From NCBI GenBank assembly GCA_965204695.1, contig OZ242007.1:2108001-2172000 (forward strand): a stretch of DNA of 64,000 nucleotides, given 5' to 3'. How positions within the stretch are numbered: the first letter of the stretch is position 1; every line of letters starts with the position of its first letter. Position numbers and translations under genes: made by a program. The notes beneath the pieces are model-generated. The model did no database searches. It saw only the letters and a list, made by a program, of their open reading frames with translations, and was not told the DNA's origin. This DNA comes from JAHEKD01 sp965204695. GTDB lineage: Bacteria; Pseudomonadota; Gammaproteobacteria; Arenicellales; JAHEKD01. This document shows, one piece after another, positions 8,376 to 16,467 of the stretch.

Positions 8376-8547
8376 AGTTATATCTCCTTTGATTATTCAT
8401 ATTAGAGCTTTGCTTTGTTAGGCAAGACAAAATTCAAAAATATTCGGCTATACCATTCGTAATCCAACCTCAAGATAGAAGCTCGCTGAACCAGTTGTGA
8501 GTTGTTTGACCTCAACTCAACCGACAACATGCTCAGGGTAAAATAAG
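8376..8547. other. Intergenic stretch with attC fragments
   Basis: No convincing gene. On the minus strand it holds 'gtcggttgagtt' followed by GTCAAAC (plus-strand 8514-8525), a good match to the right half of the attC at 10456-10513, and a GCCTAAC box (plus-strand 8417-8423). The two do not form a complete site, so I read this as a degenerate attC of the DUF4157 cassette. Confidence 0.35.
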
Positions 8548-10116
8548 TCATGGCACCTGTTGACATATTATTGTGTGGATTCCGTTTGAAGCATTGTGTT
8601 GATCTATGGTTGTCCCAACACAATCAGTATTTGATTTGCTAAAACTCTCCATGTCACTGTTAAATTGTTGACGGGCTGTACTATAGGCTTGCATAGCTTG
8701 TTCAAAAGCTACTACAGTCATTCCCGTTGTTCCTGTAAATTGTGGAAATGAATGTGTCGTCAAAAATTGAACAAAATCTAATCCGTGTTGGCCCTCATGA
8801 AAACCAAGACTCGTATTTCCTGCTTGAACATCCGATGCAGTAGTTCCACGTCCATATCCGGAAGTTGAAGCCGCCGTAACACCGGGTCCATAAGTCGTAA
8901 CAATAGTGATAGTAACAGCTCCAGGCCCGGTAAATGATTTTACTACTCCGCCACTTGATTGGTAGTTAATATTAAAAGCACTAATTGAGGATGCGGTCTC
9001 TGCTCGATTTGTCATTGCCTGATCTTGACTGATGACGTCAGGCAGAAATACGACATTCACAGAGCCAACATTAAAATTTGTTGAACCGTTAGCATTTGCT
9101 TGTGTACCAAAGGGTTGTGGTGTTGAAATGCCCGGTATGTTCACATGAGTAGGTTGCGGTGTTGAAACACCCGGCATATTCGCATGAATAGGTTGTGGAG
9201 GTGCTTCTCCTAACACTTCCTGACGGCAATAATCTCTATTTTCATCTCCCATGATACGAATGCATTGCGCCAATTCGGTTGCTTCGCGATGGGGTAATGT
9301 TGTGCCTCGATATCGTTGCTCTGGGTTAGTTGGATCAAATGGCATACGCTGGACGTTAGAAACCGTAGCGCGCTGTTGAACTACATGTGTCAATTCGTGT
9401 GCAAGTAGTTGACGCCCGGATTCACGGGTAGGTGCATAAGCCGATTTTCCAAAAACAATATTATGCCCAAAGGTAAAAGCTTGGGCATTGATTGCCTGAG
9501 CTGCCCGCTCAGCATGAGTATCATTACGTATGCGTACGTGTGAAAAATCAGTTTCGAAACGAGGCTCCATAAATTCTCGTGTGTCCGAATCTAATGGTTG
9601 ACCTGGTGAGGACAACACCTCATTGACAATGAGCGGCGAGGCAGTGTGTCCGATGTCACTTGATGCAACGTGCTTAGCCTGCATACGCTCGTGGTTCGGA
9701 TCAAGCTGTTTCGTCTGACATTTGGGACACTTTCCGCCACATTCGCAAACGCGCTGGATGTGTGGTTCAGGCATCCGCATGACTTGGGCTGCAACATAAT
9801 CTGCTTCCCGCTCATATACATCTCCCGGCTCGTTTATCGCTATTTTTCTCTGCACTGCTTTGGCGGCAAGAGGATAGATAGGAATCTGACTAAAATTATG
9901 CCTGAAGCGAGATGGTACTGGATCGGTCAATCCGGTATTGAGTTCTTCTGTCTGTGTCTGCAAGATCCCGCGCATCTTTTGATTTTCAATCGGGCGCTGT
10001 AAGTGAAGGATCGAGTTCAGATCACGGCTTTGGCCGAAGTGCGCCCGACCGGGTATCGTAGACTTAGCGGACGTATTCAGCTGAGTTGTCTTCGGTTTAT
10101 GTGTGAAAGTCCACAT
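8548..10116 (-). CDS. DUF4157 (eCIS-associated) metalloprotease-like protein with a second C-terminal HExxH motif
   Basis: 522 residues; start supported by AAAGGAG. No signal peptide. Residues 95-250 are the DUF4157 domain: NEPGDVYEREADYVA, a CECGGKCPKC cysteine cluster (124-133), then LLAHELTHVVQQ with HELTH at 240-244. A proline-rich linker at 305-335 holds two copies of an H[AV]N[MI]PG[VI]STPQP unit. The last 200 residues form a separate domain with GFHEGQHGLDF, a second HExxH at 440-444. DUF4157 domains mark cargo of extracellular contractile injection systems, and the C-terminal domain could be the toxin. No injection-system genes lie in the window. A consensus CRP-like box is about 260 bases upstream. 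Confidence 0.82.
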   Translation of the reverse strand: MWTFTHKPKTTQLNTSAKSTIPGRAHFGQSRDLNSILHLQRPIENQKMRGILQTQTEELNTGLTDPVPSRFRHNFSQIPIYPLAAKAVQRKIAINEPGDVYEREADYVAAQVMRMPEPHIQRVCECGGKCPKCQTKQLDPNHERMQAKHVASSDIGHTASPLIVNEVLSSPGQPLDSDTREFMEPRFETDFSHVRIRNDTHAERAAQAINAQAFTFGHNIVFGKSAYAPTRESGRQLLAHELTHVVQQRATVSNVQRMPFDPTNPEQRYRGTTLPHREATELAQCIRIMGDENRDYCRQEVLGEAPPQPIHANMPGVSTPQPTHVNIPGISTPQPFGTQANANGSTNFNVGSVNVVFLPDVISQDQAMTNRAETASSISAFNINYQSSGGVVKSFTGPGAVTITIVTTYGPGVTAASTSGYGRGTTASDVQAGNTSLGFHEGQHGLDFVQFLTTHSFPQFTGTTGMTVVAFEQAMQAYSTARQQFNSDMESFSKSNTDCVGTTIDQHNASNGIHTIICQQVP

Positions 10117-10455
10117 GGTTAATCTCCTTTCATTATTTTATTTGTTGAGCGGCCTGACGATTTGAGTCATCTGTGAGCTGGCTTTTTATTTGAATTGCTT
10201 TCTACCCGCATTGTCAGTTGGGTTGTACCCTGTGATAAAAAATCGAAGACATATTGTTCGGGCACTAGCATTGTTTAAACTCTTTCCCAAAGGCTTGAAG
10301 TGGGGCGCGTTTTAAGCTCGCTTAAACGACCACTCATGACTTCAGTTGTAGCATGATTTTTAAAAAATCGCTGTGATACATCTCACAATCCTTTAATTTA
10401 TTTGATTTTTTTCATGTTCCTAAGCCAAACTGATTGAATTTATTTTTCAATATTC
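10117..10455 (-). promoter_or_regulatory. Upstream region of the DUF4157 gene with a perfect CRP-like box
   Basis: No gene found. The 16-base box TGTGATACATCTCACA at 10372-10387 matches TGTGA-N6-TCACA exactly. It follows 'ttcagttgtagcat', which is shared with the region upstream of the small membrane protein at 5938-6528. The box is about 256-271 bases upstream of the start at 10116, so either the leader is long or control is from a distance. Confidence 0.55.
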
Positions 10456-10513
10456 GGATAACATTTGAACTCAACCGACACAAACACAGAACAAAGTGGT
10501 GGGCTTGTTATGC
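10456..10513 (-). other. attC-like site of the GFA cassette
   Basis: Minus strand: R'' GCATAAC (plus-strand 10507-10513) contains the TAA stop of the GFA gene, which is typical of cassettes. It ends 'gtcggttgagttcaaat' then R' GTTATCC (plus-strand 10456-10462). Length 58 bases. The right half closely matches the neighbouring site at 10978-11056 (GTCGGCTGAGTTCAAGC-GTTATGC), while the left halves differ, as expected of attC sites. Confidence 0.75.
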
Positions 10514-10942
10514 GCTGCCATTGTAATGTTCTTCCCATCCATCAGAATACTGCGGAAGATCATCGCATATATGATCCCAAGGGGCTTTCGAACCCACAAA
10601 AGAATGAAATTCTGGCCTGATACCAGGGTCATCGTCAAAGGCTCCCATCCGTATCGAAACCTCTGAACCATCTGGCCAGGAACCACCAAATAAACTTGAA
10701 CCACATTCCGCACAGAATACTTTAGTTCCGCCTTTTCTTTTACCAAATACCTCAACTAACTCTGCACCTTGCAAAAGCTTGAACTGATCTTTCTTTACCA
10801 TGGCTTGTGTGCAGACAGTTGTTCCTGAATGTTTTCGACAACGTGAGCAATGACAATGATTCGCACGAATGAATGGGGGCGTTACTTCAAATCGAATACC
10901 ACCACAAAGACAACTACCCTTGATTATTTCTTGGTTAGACAT
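10508..10942 (-). CDS. GFA-family (CENP-V/Mss4-like fold) zinc protein
   Basis: 144 residues from ATG 10942, preceded by GGAAAGCAGG; an in-frame ATG at 10981 falls inside the attC R' box and would add a non-family leader. The sequence has the family's zinc-binding cysteines: KGSCLCGG, CHCSRCRKHSGT and VFCAECGSSLFG, then the closing 'DDDPGIRPEFHSFVGSKAPW'. These proteins resemble glutathione-dependent formaldehyde-activating enzyme, but most members have no known reaction. It forms a tidy gene cassette of about 520 bases between two attC-like sites. Confidence 0.85.
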   Translation of the reverse strand: MSNQEIIKGSCLCGGIRFEVTPPFIRANHCHCSRCRKHSGTTVCTQAMVKKDQFKLLQGAELVEVFGKRKGGTKVFCAECGSSLFGGSWPDGSEVSIRMGAFDDDPGIRPEFHSFVGSKAPWDHICDDLPQYSDGWEEHYNGSA

Positions 10943-10977
10943 GCCTGCTTTCCGTAATTTGTAAGCTCTGTATAGGC

Positions 10978-11056
10978 GCATAACGCTTGAACTCAGCCGA
11001 CAAAAACATGGAACAAAGTGACAAGTTTGGTGGTCGGCTACATTGGTTTGTTATGT
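10978..11056 (-). other. attC-like site of the TfoX-like cassette
   Basis: The best attC in the window. Minus strand: R'' ACATAAC (plus-strand 11050-11056), AGCCGAC (plus-strand 11033-11039) pairing with GTCGGCT (plus-strand 10995-11001), then GAGTTCAAGC and R' GTTATGC (plus-strand 10978-10984). Length 79 bases. It starts about ten bases after the TfoX-domain gene stop. Confidence 0.8.
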
Positions 11057-11065
11057 TTTTGTAGC

Positions 11066-11335
11066 TCATTTGGATAAACCCGCAGCCAGCCTTAATTTTG
11101 TTTTCTCTTTTTCTGAAAGCTCATCCCAATGTTTGTCTTGTATTGCACCTTCAAGTGAATAGAGATAGTAACAAATTGGAAGATGCTTACCGGAGTTTTG
11201 TTCAGACAACCATTTATAGGCTTTCGCAGAGCCCAGCTTTTTTAATTCTACTTCGTTTGTAATACCAATTTCATGCAATCTAGATGCAACTGTTTTCCCT
11301 ATATTTTGCAATTCTGAAAGTGGCTTGTTTACCAT
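11066..11335 (-). CDS. Stand-alone TfoX C-terminal domain protein
   Basis: 89 residues, ATG preceded by AAGGAG. The sequence (PLSELQNIGKTVASRLHEIG, ELKKLGSAKAYKWL, HWDELSEKEKTKLRLAAG) matches the C-terminal helix-hairpin-helix domain of TfoX/Sxy, the competence regulator, without its N-terminal domain. Solo domains of this kind are common in mobile cassettes and their role is unknown. The gene is followed directly by the best attC-like site of the window. Confidence 0.85.
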   Translation of the reverse strand: MVNKPLSELQNIGKTVASRLHEIGITNEVELKKLGSAKAYKWLSEQNSGKHLPICYYLYSLEGAIQDKHWDELSEKEKTKLRLAAGLSK

Positions 11336-11660
11336 AATTTATCTCCTTATAGAACCTAACAGTTTATTCTATATGCTTTAGCGATTTATCCCATTGATGT
11401 CTAACTCATTTGAGATTTTCTTCATTTTTATCAATTTACCTTTTAATTCAAGGTGTTATCAGAAATTTAGTGTTTTATGTATGAGAAGTTATATAGGCAC
11501 TTTCCATTAAAGTTACCTGCCAGTCTTTAAACACTTGGTTTTTTAGCCCTTGTTTTTAATAACTTTTGTTTTGATCTCTGTGGTGTTCAATCGCCAATGT
11601 GAGTCAAACTACAGTGAATTTCACATCAGCATCGAGCAATGACACTCCAGATAAAGAATG
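11336..11660. other. Intergenic gap at the upstream end of the cassette-like array
   Basis: No gene found. On the minus strand, 'aaactgttaggttc' (R'-like GTTAGGT at plus-strand 11354-11360) sits about 20 bases before the TfoX-like gene and could be the right end of an attC or of an attI remnant. No integrase gene is present on either side. Confidence 0.3.
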
Positions 11661-12449
11661 TCAAGTCTGTTTGTTTATACCTTTGTTGTATTTAAGAAAT
11701 TCGGTTTTATAGTCGTTTGGTATTTGATTGTCGGGATTGCGGTAGCGATTGACGTAACTTTGTAAGCTTGGATTGGTATTACCTTGAGATTGTTCGTACT
11801 CAATAAAATCGTCTTCAAACCAGTCGAATATTTTTGATAGATATACTTTTTTTGCTTCATGATCGAGGCGAACATTGCGTTCGTCGTTAACGAATTCGAC
11901 GATTGCCGCATCAAGCTGTTGATCCAATATTTCCGCTTCAAATGCAATCTGTGGCAATCGCGGACAACTGATCGAGGCACAATTAAGGGCCGCATGAATA
12001 CGAGGGTCTTTAAAACCATCACGAATGATGTCGTCCTCGAGTTTTTTTAGATTGGTTTTCTCGCCATCAATTATGATTTTCATACGAATAAAAAAATTGA
12101 GTCCTGACACTAATCCACGCCAGACACTTTTTTCTTCAGGGCCACGGTTTAACACGCCTTCAAAAACCAGTGCGTTATAAGCATTAATGTAATAGGCAAG
12201 CTGATCATTTTTAGTTGGAAACAATTCCGGATTGGATTTCGGACCTTGAGTTTTCACCGCATCAACATATCGATCTAACGATGCTCGATTTTGGTTCAGC
12301 GCCTGATAGTCAACAAAACCTTGTTCATTCACATACTGTCCCAAAACAGTATTCCAGTCATCATTGTTAAAGGCAGCGTTTGCTTGAATTGATAAAATCA
12401 TTAATGCTAAAAAAATGCTGGCTATATTTAAAAATCTGTTTGTATACAT
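11661..12449 (-). CDS. DUF547 secreted protein
   Basis: 262 residues. Signal peptide at about 1-25 (FLALMILSIQANAA). The body has the DUF547 signature: LAYYINAYNALVFEGVLNRG, LKKLEDDIIRDGFKDPRIHAALNCASISCPRL, and VYLSKIFDWFEDDF. DUF547 proteins are widespread and often exported; the Asn-Cys-Ala-Ser and paired-Cys segment suggests a catalytic or redox site, but no reaction is established. It is divergent from the radical SAM gene, with 85 bases between the starts. Confidence 0.88.
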   Translation of the reverse strand: MYTNRFLNIASIFLALMILSIQANAAFNNDDWNTVLGQYVNEQGFVDYQALNQNRASLDRYVDAVKTQGPKSNPELFPTKNDQLAYYINAYNALVFEGVLNRGPEEKSVWRGLVSGLNFFIRMKIIIDGEKTNLKKLEDDIIRDGFKDPRIHAALNCASISCPRLPQIAFEAEILDQQLDAAIVEFVNDERNVRLDHEAKKVYLSKIFDWFEDDFIEYEQSQGNTNPSLQSYVNRYRNPDNQIPNDYKTEFLKYNKGINKQT

Positions 12450-12534
12450 GAATTAAAATTGTCACTACTAGTCTAAGGATTCTCGGCTTTCAGACAACTT
12501 AAACAATATATTGTTCAACAATAACGGCAACTGA

Positions 12535-13836
12535 ATGAAATTTAACCATCTGCTATCTCCCATAAACGTAGAGACAAAGGAATTACTCCGTCAACGCTGG
12601 CAGCAATTGCCGGAAAATTTAAAAACACCCCGGCAAGTCGTTGGTCAACACTGGGTGCAGTGCGGATTTATTACCGGCCCCAGTTATTGTTCTTTTGGCT
12701 GCACTCATTGCTATTTGCCAAAGGATGCTAATCATCAAGAACAACCAACAGTCGATAAAATTAAACAGCAGCTTGATGCCAATCGAAAGTTACTTGGCCA
12801 TGGTGGGCATATTCAAATTACCGGCGGCGACGTTGTCGATGCTTATATCAAAACCAATTGTTTTGATGATTTGATTGAGATCGTCCGCTACACCAACGAA
12901 ATTGGTCTGGTGCCAATGTTAATGACTCATGGACAGTCATTATTGGAGAAACCAGAACGTTTATATCGTTTAGTTTTAGAAGCAGGTTTGCGGAAAATAA
13001 GCTTCCATGTTGATATGACCCAAGCGGGCCGCAAGGGGTATCCAATTAAACAACTTGACCGGGAAAGTGACTTAAATCCTTTGCGCGATTTGTTTACTGC
13101 GTTAATCCTGAAAACTCGAAAACAAACCGGAAAACGTTTGGTCGGAGCTCAAACCGTTACAGTTACCGAGCGCAATATAAATTCAATTAGTGATATTCTG
13201 ATCTGGCAAATGTCTAGCCCGAAAAATCTGTCTGCGTTTAGCACCATCAGTTTCCAGCCTGAAGCCGATGTTGGCCGAACACGTTTTTCCGAGCGGCCCG
13301 TGACACCTGAGCTTGTCTGGGAAAAAGTGTGTGATGGGACTGGAAAGAATCTGATTCGTGATGCCCTGCATTTTGGTCATCCGGATTGCAGTTCAATCGC
13401 TATGCTGATTGTCGATACCAGAACTAATCGGATTATCGATTTAATGCAACCCTCAGAACCCATGCAAAAATTTTGGCAAACTTTATTGAAACAATTTGGT
13501 GGAATTGGTGGGCGAGGCCAAAATTCCTTTGTAGCCTTATTGCAGAAAATGATTGTTCTAGCGAAGCACCCTTCAATTATTGCCCGTTTGTTTGAGTATG
13601 CTTTTTCAATACTTAAAAATGAACCTTCTCGTTTAAAGCTTGTTGCTTCTGCAGTTCAAGGGCATGTCGGTGCCTATAAAATTGTCATGCACAACTTTAT
13701 TGATGCTAAAAAGTTAGAAAACCCTGATGAAATTACTCAGGCAAAACTGACCGCCTGTTCCTTTCGTGGGGCGATAAAAATCGATGGTGACTGGCAGGCA
13801 GTGCCGATGTGTATGACAAATGCGAAATATCGATAA
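12535..13836 (+). CDS. Radical SAM protein
   Basis: 433 residues. The iron-sulfur motif is CSFGCTHC (C52, C56, C59; spacing CX3CX2C), followed by the glycine-rich SAM segment IQITGGDVVDAY. Later segments (SFHVDMTQAGRKGYP, LVGAQTVTVTERN, STISFQPEADVGR) follow the partial TIM-barrel. There is no extra C-terminal cysteine cluster of the SPASM type, although single Cys residues occur near the end (LTACSFRGA, VPMCM). The substrate is not predictable from sequence or neighbours. It is divergent from the DUF547 gene. Confidence 0.87.
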   Translation: MKFNHLLSPINVETKELLRQRWQQLPENLKTPRQVVGQHWVQCGFITGPSYCSFGCTHCYLPKDANHQEQPTVDKIKQQLDANRKLLGHGGHIQITGGDVVDAYIKTNCFDDLIEIVRYTNEIGLVPMLMTHGQSLLEKPERLYRLVLEAGLRKISFHVDMTQAGRKGYPIKQLDRESDLNPLRDLFTALILKTRKQTGKRLVGAQTVTVTERNINSISDILIWQMSSPKNLSAFSTISFQPEADVGRTRFSERPVTPELVWEKVCDGTGKNLIRDALHFGHPDCSSIAMLIVDTRTNRIIDLMQPSEPMQKFWQTLLKQFGGIGGRGQNSFVALLQKMIVLAKHPSIIARLFEYAFSILKNEPSRLKLVASAVQGHVGAYKIVMHNFIDAKKLENPDEITQAKLTACSFRGAIKIDGDWQAVPMCMTNAKYR

Positions 13837-13945
13837 CCTTTTGCCATCATAGAAAATAAAAAAGTTGGCAACAAAAATTCGGTTTTGTACTATTTTACAG
13901 GGAAGTAGAACGAGCATTGATTTAGTCACATAATACTCCACCTAT

Positions 13946-13963
13946 CCTCCCCTGTGGGGGAGG
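13946..13963. terminator. GC-rich hairpin between convergent genes
   Basis: CCTCCCC (13946-13952), loop TGTG, GGGGAGG (13957-13963). It lies about 110 bases after the radical SAM stop and 40 bases from the SHMT-like stop. There is no clear T run on either side, so it may be a small repeat rather than a terminator. Confidence 0.4.
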
Positions 13964-14003
13964 AACCCTCTGTTAAAAGCTCATTCAACTCCATATTCAT
14001 CCA

Positions 14004-15323
14004 TCAACGAATGTAGTGCAGTTGACTAAATTGCTGCCTGAACGCTGTTACGCTATTTGCTAATTGTCCCGGTTTCTCTGAATTTAATCCTAGAGTAATA
14101 AACTCTGCCAGTTCAGACATGTGCTCAGTTTTCATTCCCCAGCGTACAATCTCTGGTGTACCGATTCTCAAACCGTTCATATCGCCAGCCACTTCCTTTA
14201 TAGGCAAACCAATTCCACAGCTGAGAAGATTTGCTTTACGCAAGTGTTTGGCCGCAGCCTGTCCACCCCCGTAACACTCCGCCTGCACGGCAAATTGATG
14301 TGATTGAGTAAATCCTTGTTCGGTTCTGAAAAGCGGAATATCTTTTTTAGCCAGTTCTTCCGCTAACACAGCAGCAGTTTGCGCCATCATCGCTGCGTAA
14401 TCTTTGCCATATGCTTTCCAGTCTAAAAGAGCAATAGCTAGTGACGCAGATTTGGCCGCATCAAAATTTGCTGTTAATCCAGGAAATGCAATCGCATCCA
14501 ATCTCTGTGCGATTTCGTCGTCGTTGCTGACAATCAGACCAGATGGTGGACCTCCAAGGCTTTTGTAGGTACTGAAGGTCATTAAGTGTGCTCCTTCTTG
14601 TAAAGGCTGCTGCCAGGCTTGACCGGCAATCATGCCGCATTGATGAGCAGCGTCAAAAAGTACCTTGGCTCCAACTTCATCCGCAATTTCCCTTATTTCA
14701 CTAACCGGATGAGGTAACAAATTCAAGCTTGAACCAACCGTTATTAATTTAGGTTTGAGTTCATGAGCCTGAGCACGTAATTGATCGACATCAATTGTAT
14801 ATCTAGCCGCATTAACAGGTGCCTCATGAATGTTCAACCCGTATAAACCTGCAGCACCTGCTTTATTATGGGTTACGTGTCCGCCGATTGATGCTGGCGG
14901 CACAAATATTGAATCACCTGGCTGACAAGTTGCCATGAAAGCATAGAGATTGGCCATGGCTCCAGAAGCGACTCGAATTTCCGCATATTTGGCGTTAAAG
15001 ACTTCACAAGCTAAGCGTGTAGTCATGATTTCGATCTTTTCAATCGCCTCCAGACCCATCTCATATTTATCGCCCGGATAACCAAGAGAAGGCCGTGAAC
15101 CAATGCCTTTTGCTAACACCGCCTCTGCCTTGGGATTCATCACGTTCGTGGCAGGGTTGAGGTTTATACATTCATTTTCATGAATTTTAAGGTTTTTTTC
15201 GATTTCATTAGTGATTTCGGTTTCAAGCTGATCGTTATCCAGTCTGCTATAGTTCTGGTTTAAATCAGCTATGTATTGCCTGGACTCTTGAGGTAACCAG
15301 TCACCATAAACTTTCATATCCAT
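14004..15323 (-). CDS. Serine hydroxymethyltransferase-like PLP enzyme (not the housekeeping GlyA)
   Basis: 439 residues. Fold type I PLP enzyme: FDAAHQCG (Asp224 for the pyridine nitrogen, His227) and TFSTYKSLGGPPSG with Lys254 as the Schiff-base lysine, in the SHMT arrangement. The N-terminus ECINLNPATNVMNPKAEAVL and GYPGDKYEMG are divergent forms of the SHMT substrate segments. It may act on 3-hydroxy or alpha-methyl amino acids, like threonine-aldolase-type or 2-methylserine enzymes, rather than on serine. A divergent LysR regulator of the GcvA type lies 118 bases away, which fits an inducible amino-acid catabolic gene. Confidence 0.82.
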   Translation of the reverse strand: MDMKVYGDWLPQESRQYIADLNQNYSRLDNDQLETEITNEIEKNLKIHENECINLNPATNVMNPKAEAVLAKGIGSRPSLGYPGDKYEMGLEAIEKIEIMTTRLACEVFNAKYAEIRVASGAMANLYAFMATCQPGDSIFVPPASIGGHVTHNKAGAAGLYGLNIHEAPVNAARYTIDVDQLRAQAHELKPKLITVGSSLNLLPHPVSEIREIADEVGAKVLFDAAHQCGMIAGQAWQQPLQEGAHLMTFSTYKSLGGPPSGLIVSNDDEIAQRLDAIAFPGLTANFDAAKSASLAIALLDWKAYGKDYAAMMAQTAAVLAEELAKKDIPLFRTEQGFTQSHQFAVQAECYGGGQAAAKHLRKANLLSCGIGLPIKEVAGDMNGLRIGTPEIVRWGMKTEHMSELAEFITLGLNSEKPGQLANSVTAFRQQFSQLHYIR

Positions 15324-15441
15324 CTGTCTTTCACTCTAGTGTTGATTAGTGCTTACAAGCTTGATTAAACGTCGATTCGATTTATTTCACAAACGAAGAT
15401 TTTTTGCTCGATGAGATAAATTTTTTATGTCAAGATAGGCT

Positions 15442-16317
15442 ATGCGTAATGATTTACCTCCACTAAGTTCCTTGCTTGCTTTTGAAGCTTCAGCAAGACT
15501 CAACAGTTTTAAACTCGCTGCTGATGAACTTCATCAAACACCAGCCGCAATTGCCTATCAAATCAAGAAATTAGAAGATGCTCTGGATTTGAAATTATTC
15601 ACAAGACACCACAAAGGCGTTGAGCTCAATCGTGCTGGAATGAACTATTACGCCAGCATTCAAAATATTTTGCAGCAATTGCGATCAGAAACTGACTTAC
15701 TAAAACGCTCTCAGTCAAAATCAACGTTAGAGATTCTCACCCTGCATGCTATTGCGGAAAAATGGTTGATGCCCCGGCTTAATAAATTTAGACAACTGCA
15801 TCCGGGAATAAATATTGAAATCAGCGCCACTGATGCGGTGGAAAAATCACAGACACACGATATTGTGATCGGATTTAGCTATCAACAGCCGACCCAAACA
15901 AATATGAAAGTTTTCATGGAGGAAAAAATTTTTCCTGTTTGCTCGGCTGATTATTTTTCTGCTAATCAAATGCAACTCGAAAAATTAAATGAGTATGACT
16001 TGATGATTGATGCGACTTGGAATAAGGATTGGGAGTATTGGTTAAAAACCAATAACTCAAATGTCAGGCTAAAGTCACAGCATTCTCTGAGTTTTAGTCT
16101 CTATAGCATGGTGATTGATGCCGCCGTTAATGGCATGGGAATGATGATGGGCCATAGGCAGCTTATTTTACCTGAATTAGAAAATCATTCATTGATGAAG
16201 GTTTTTTCCAATTCCAAATCGGTCACGGGTTATTACACTTTTATAGCCAATAACACCTCAACAAACCAACAACAAATCGAATCATTCACTAATTGGTTAT
16301 ACCAACGAGCTAAATAA
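15442..16317 (+). CDS. LysR-family transcriptional regulator (GcvA-like)
   Basis: 291 residues. N-terminal winged helix-turn-helix starting LPPLSSLLAFEASARLNSFK and AADELHQTPAAIAYQIKKLE, the pattern of the GcvA subgroup; effector-binding domain from about residue 90. Divergent from the SHMT-like gene, so it most likely regulates that gene from the shared 118-base gap. The ligand is unknown, perhaps an amino acid. Confidence 0.88.
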   Translation: MRNDLPPLSSLLAFEASARLNSFKLAADELHQTPAAIAYQIKKLEDALDLKLFTRHHKGVELNRAGMNYYASIQNILQQLRSETDLLKRSQSKSTLEILTLHAIAEKWLMPRLNKFRQLHPGINIEISATDAVEKSQTHDIVIGFSYQQPTQTNMKVFMEEKIFPVCSADYFSANQMQLEKLNEYDLMIDATWNKDWEYWLKTNNSNVRLKSQHSLSFSLYSMVIDAAVNGMGMMMGHRQLILPELENHSLMKVFSNSKSVTGYYTFIANNTSTNQQQIESFTNWLYQRAK

Positions 16318-16382
16318 TCTCATATGTTCAATATCATATGCACTTCAATGCGACATTTACCGTTTAGCGCGATACCCAATGG

Positions 16383-16456
16383 TTTAATCGTTAGCTAGGG
16401 TTAGCTTGCCACGGGAAAATAGATCCCCGCCGTAAACGGCGGGGAGTTTCATTTTT
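16383..16456 (+). repeat. R2 repeat with terminator-like hairpin
   Basis: 'taatcgttagctagggtt', then 'agcttgccacgggaaaatag', then a perfect stem CCCCGCCG (16425-16432)-TAAA-CGGCGGGG (16437-16444) followed by AGTTTCATTTTT. It lies between the convergent ends of the LysR gene (+) and the peroxidase gene (-) and could end LysR transcription. Related copies at 25490-25565 and 59172-59243. Confidence 0.75.
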
Positions 16457-16467
16457 GAGCCGGCGTG

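Noticed and set aside
8402..8623. 73-residue minus-strand frame overlapping the 3' end of the DUF4157 gene (possible immunity gene)
   Set aside because: It reads through the DUF4157 coding end and attC remnants (the RSNNS stretch is translated attC), has no start signal and no family resemblance.
9591..10002. Frames inside the DUF4157 gene on both strands
   Set aside because: Out-of-frame shadows of a gene with clear domain motifs and a good ribosome binding site.
13941..13970. A CRISPR-like or small-RNA element at the GC hairpin
   Set aside because: Only one symmetrical unit; no repeated spacing or additional copies adjacent.
14004..15323. Housekeeping GlyA
   Set aside because: The sequence is divergent at the substrate segments and the gene is paired with a LysR regulator, so a specialised enzyme is more likely.
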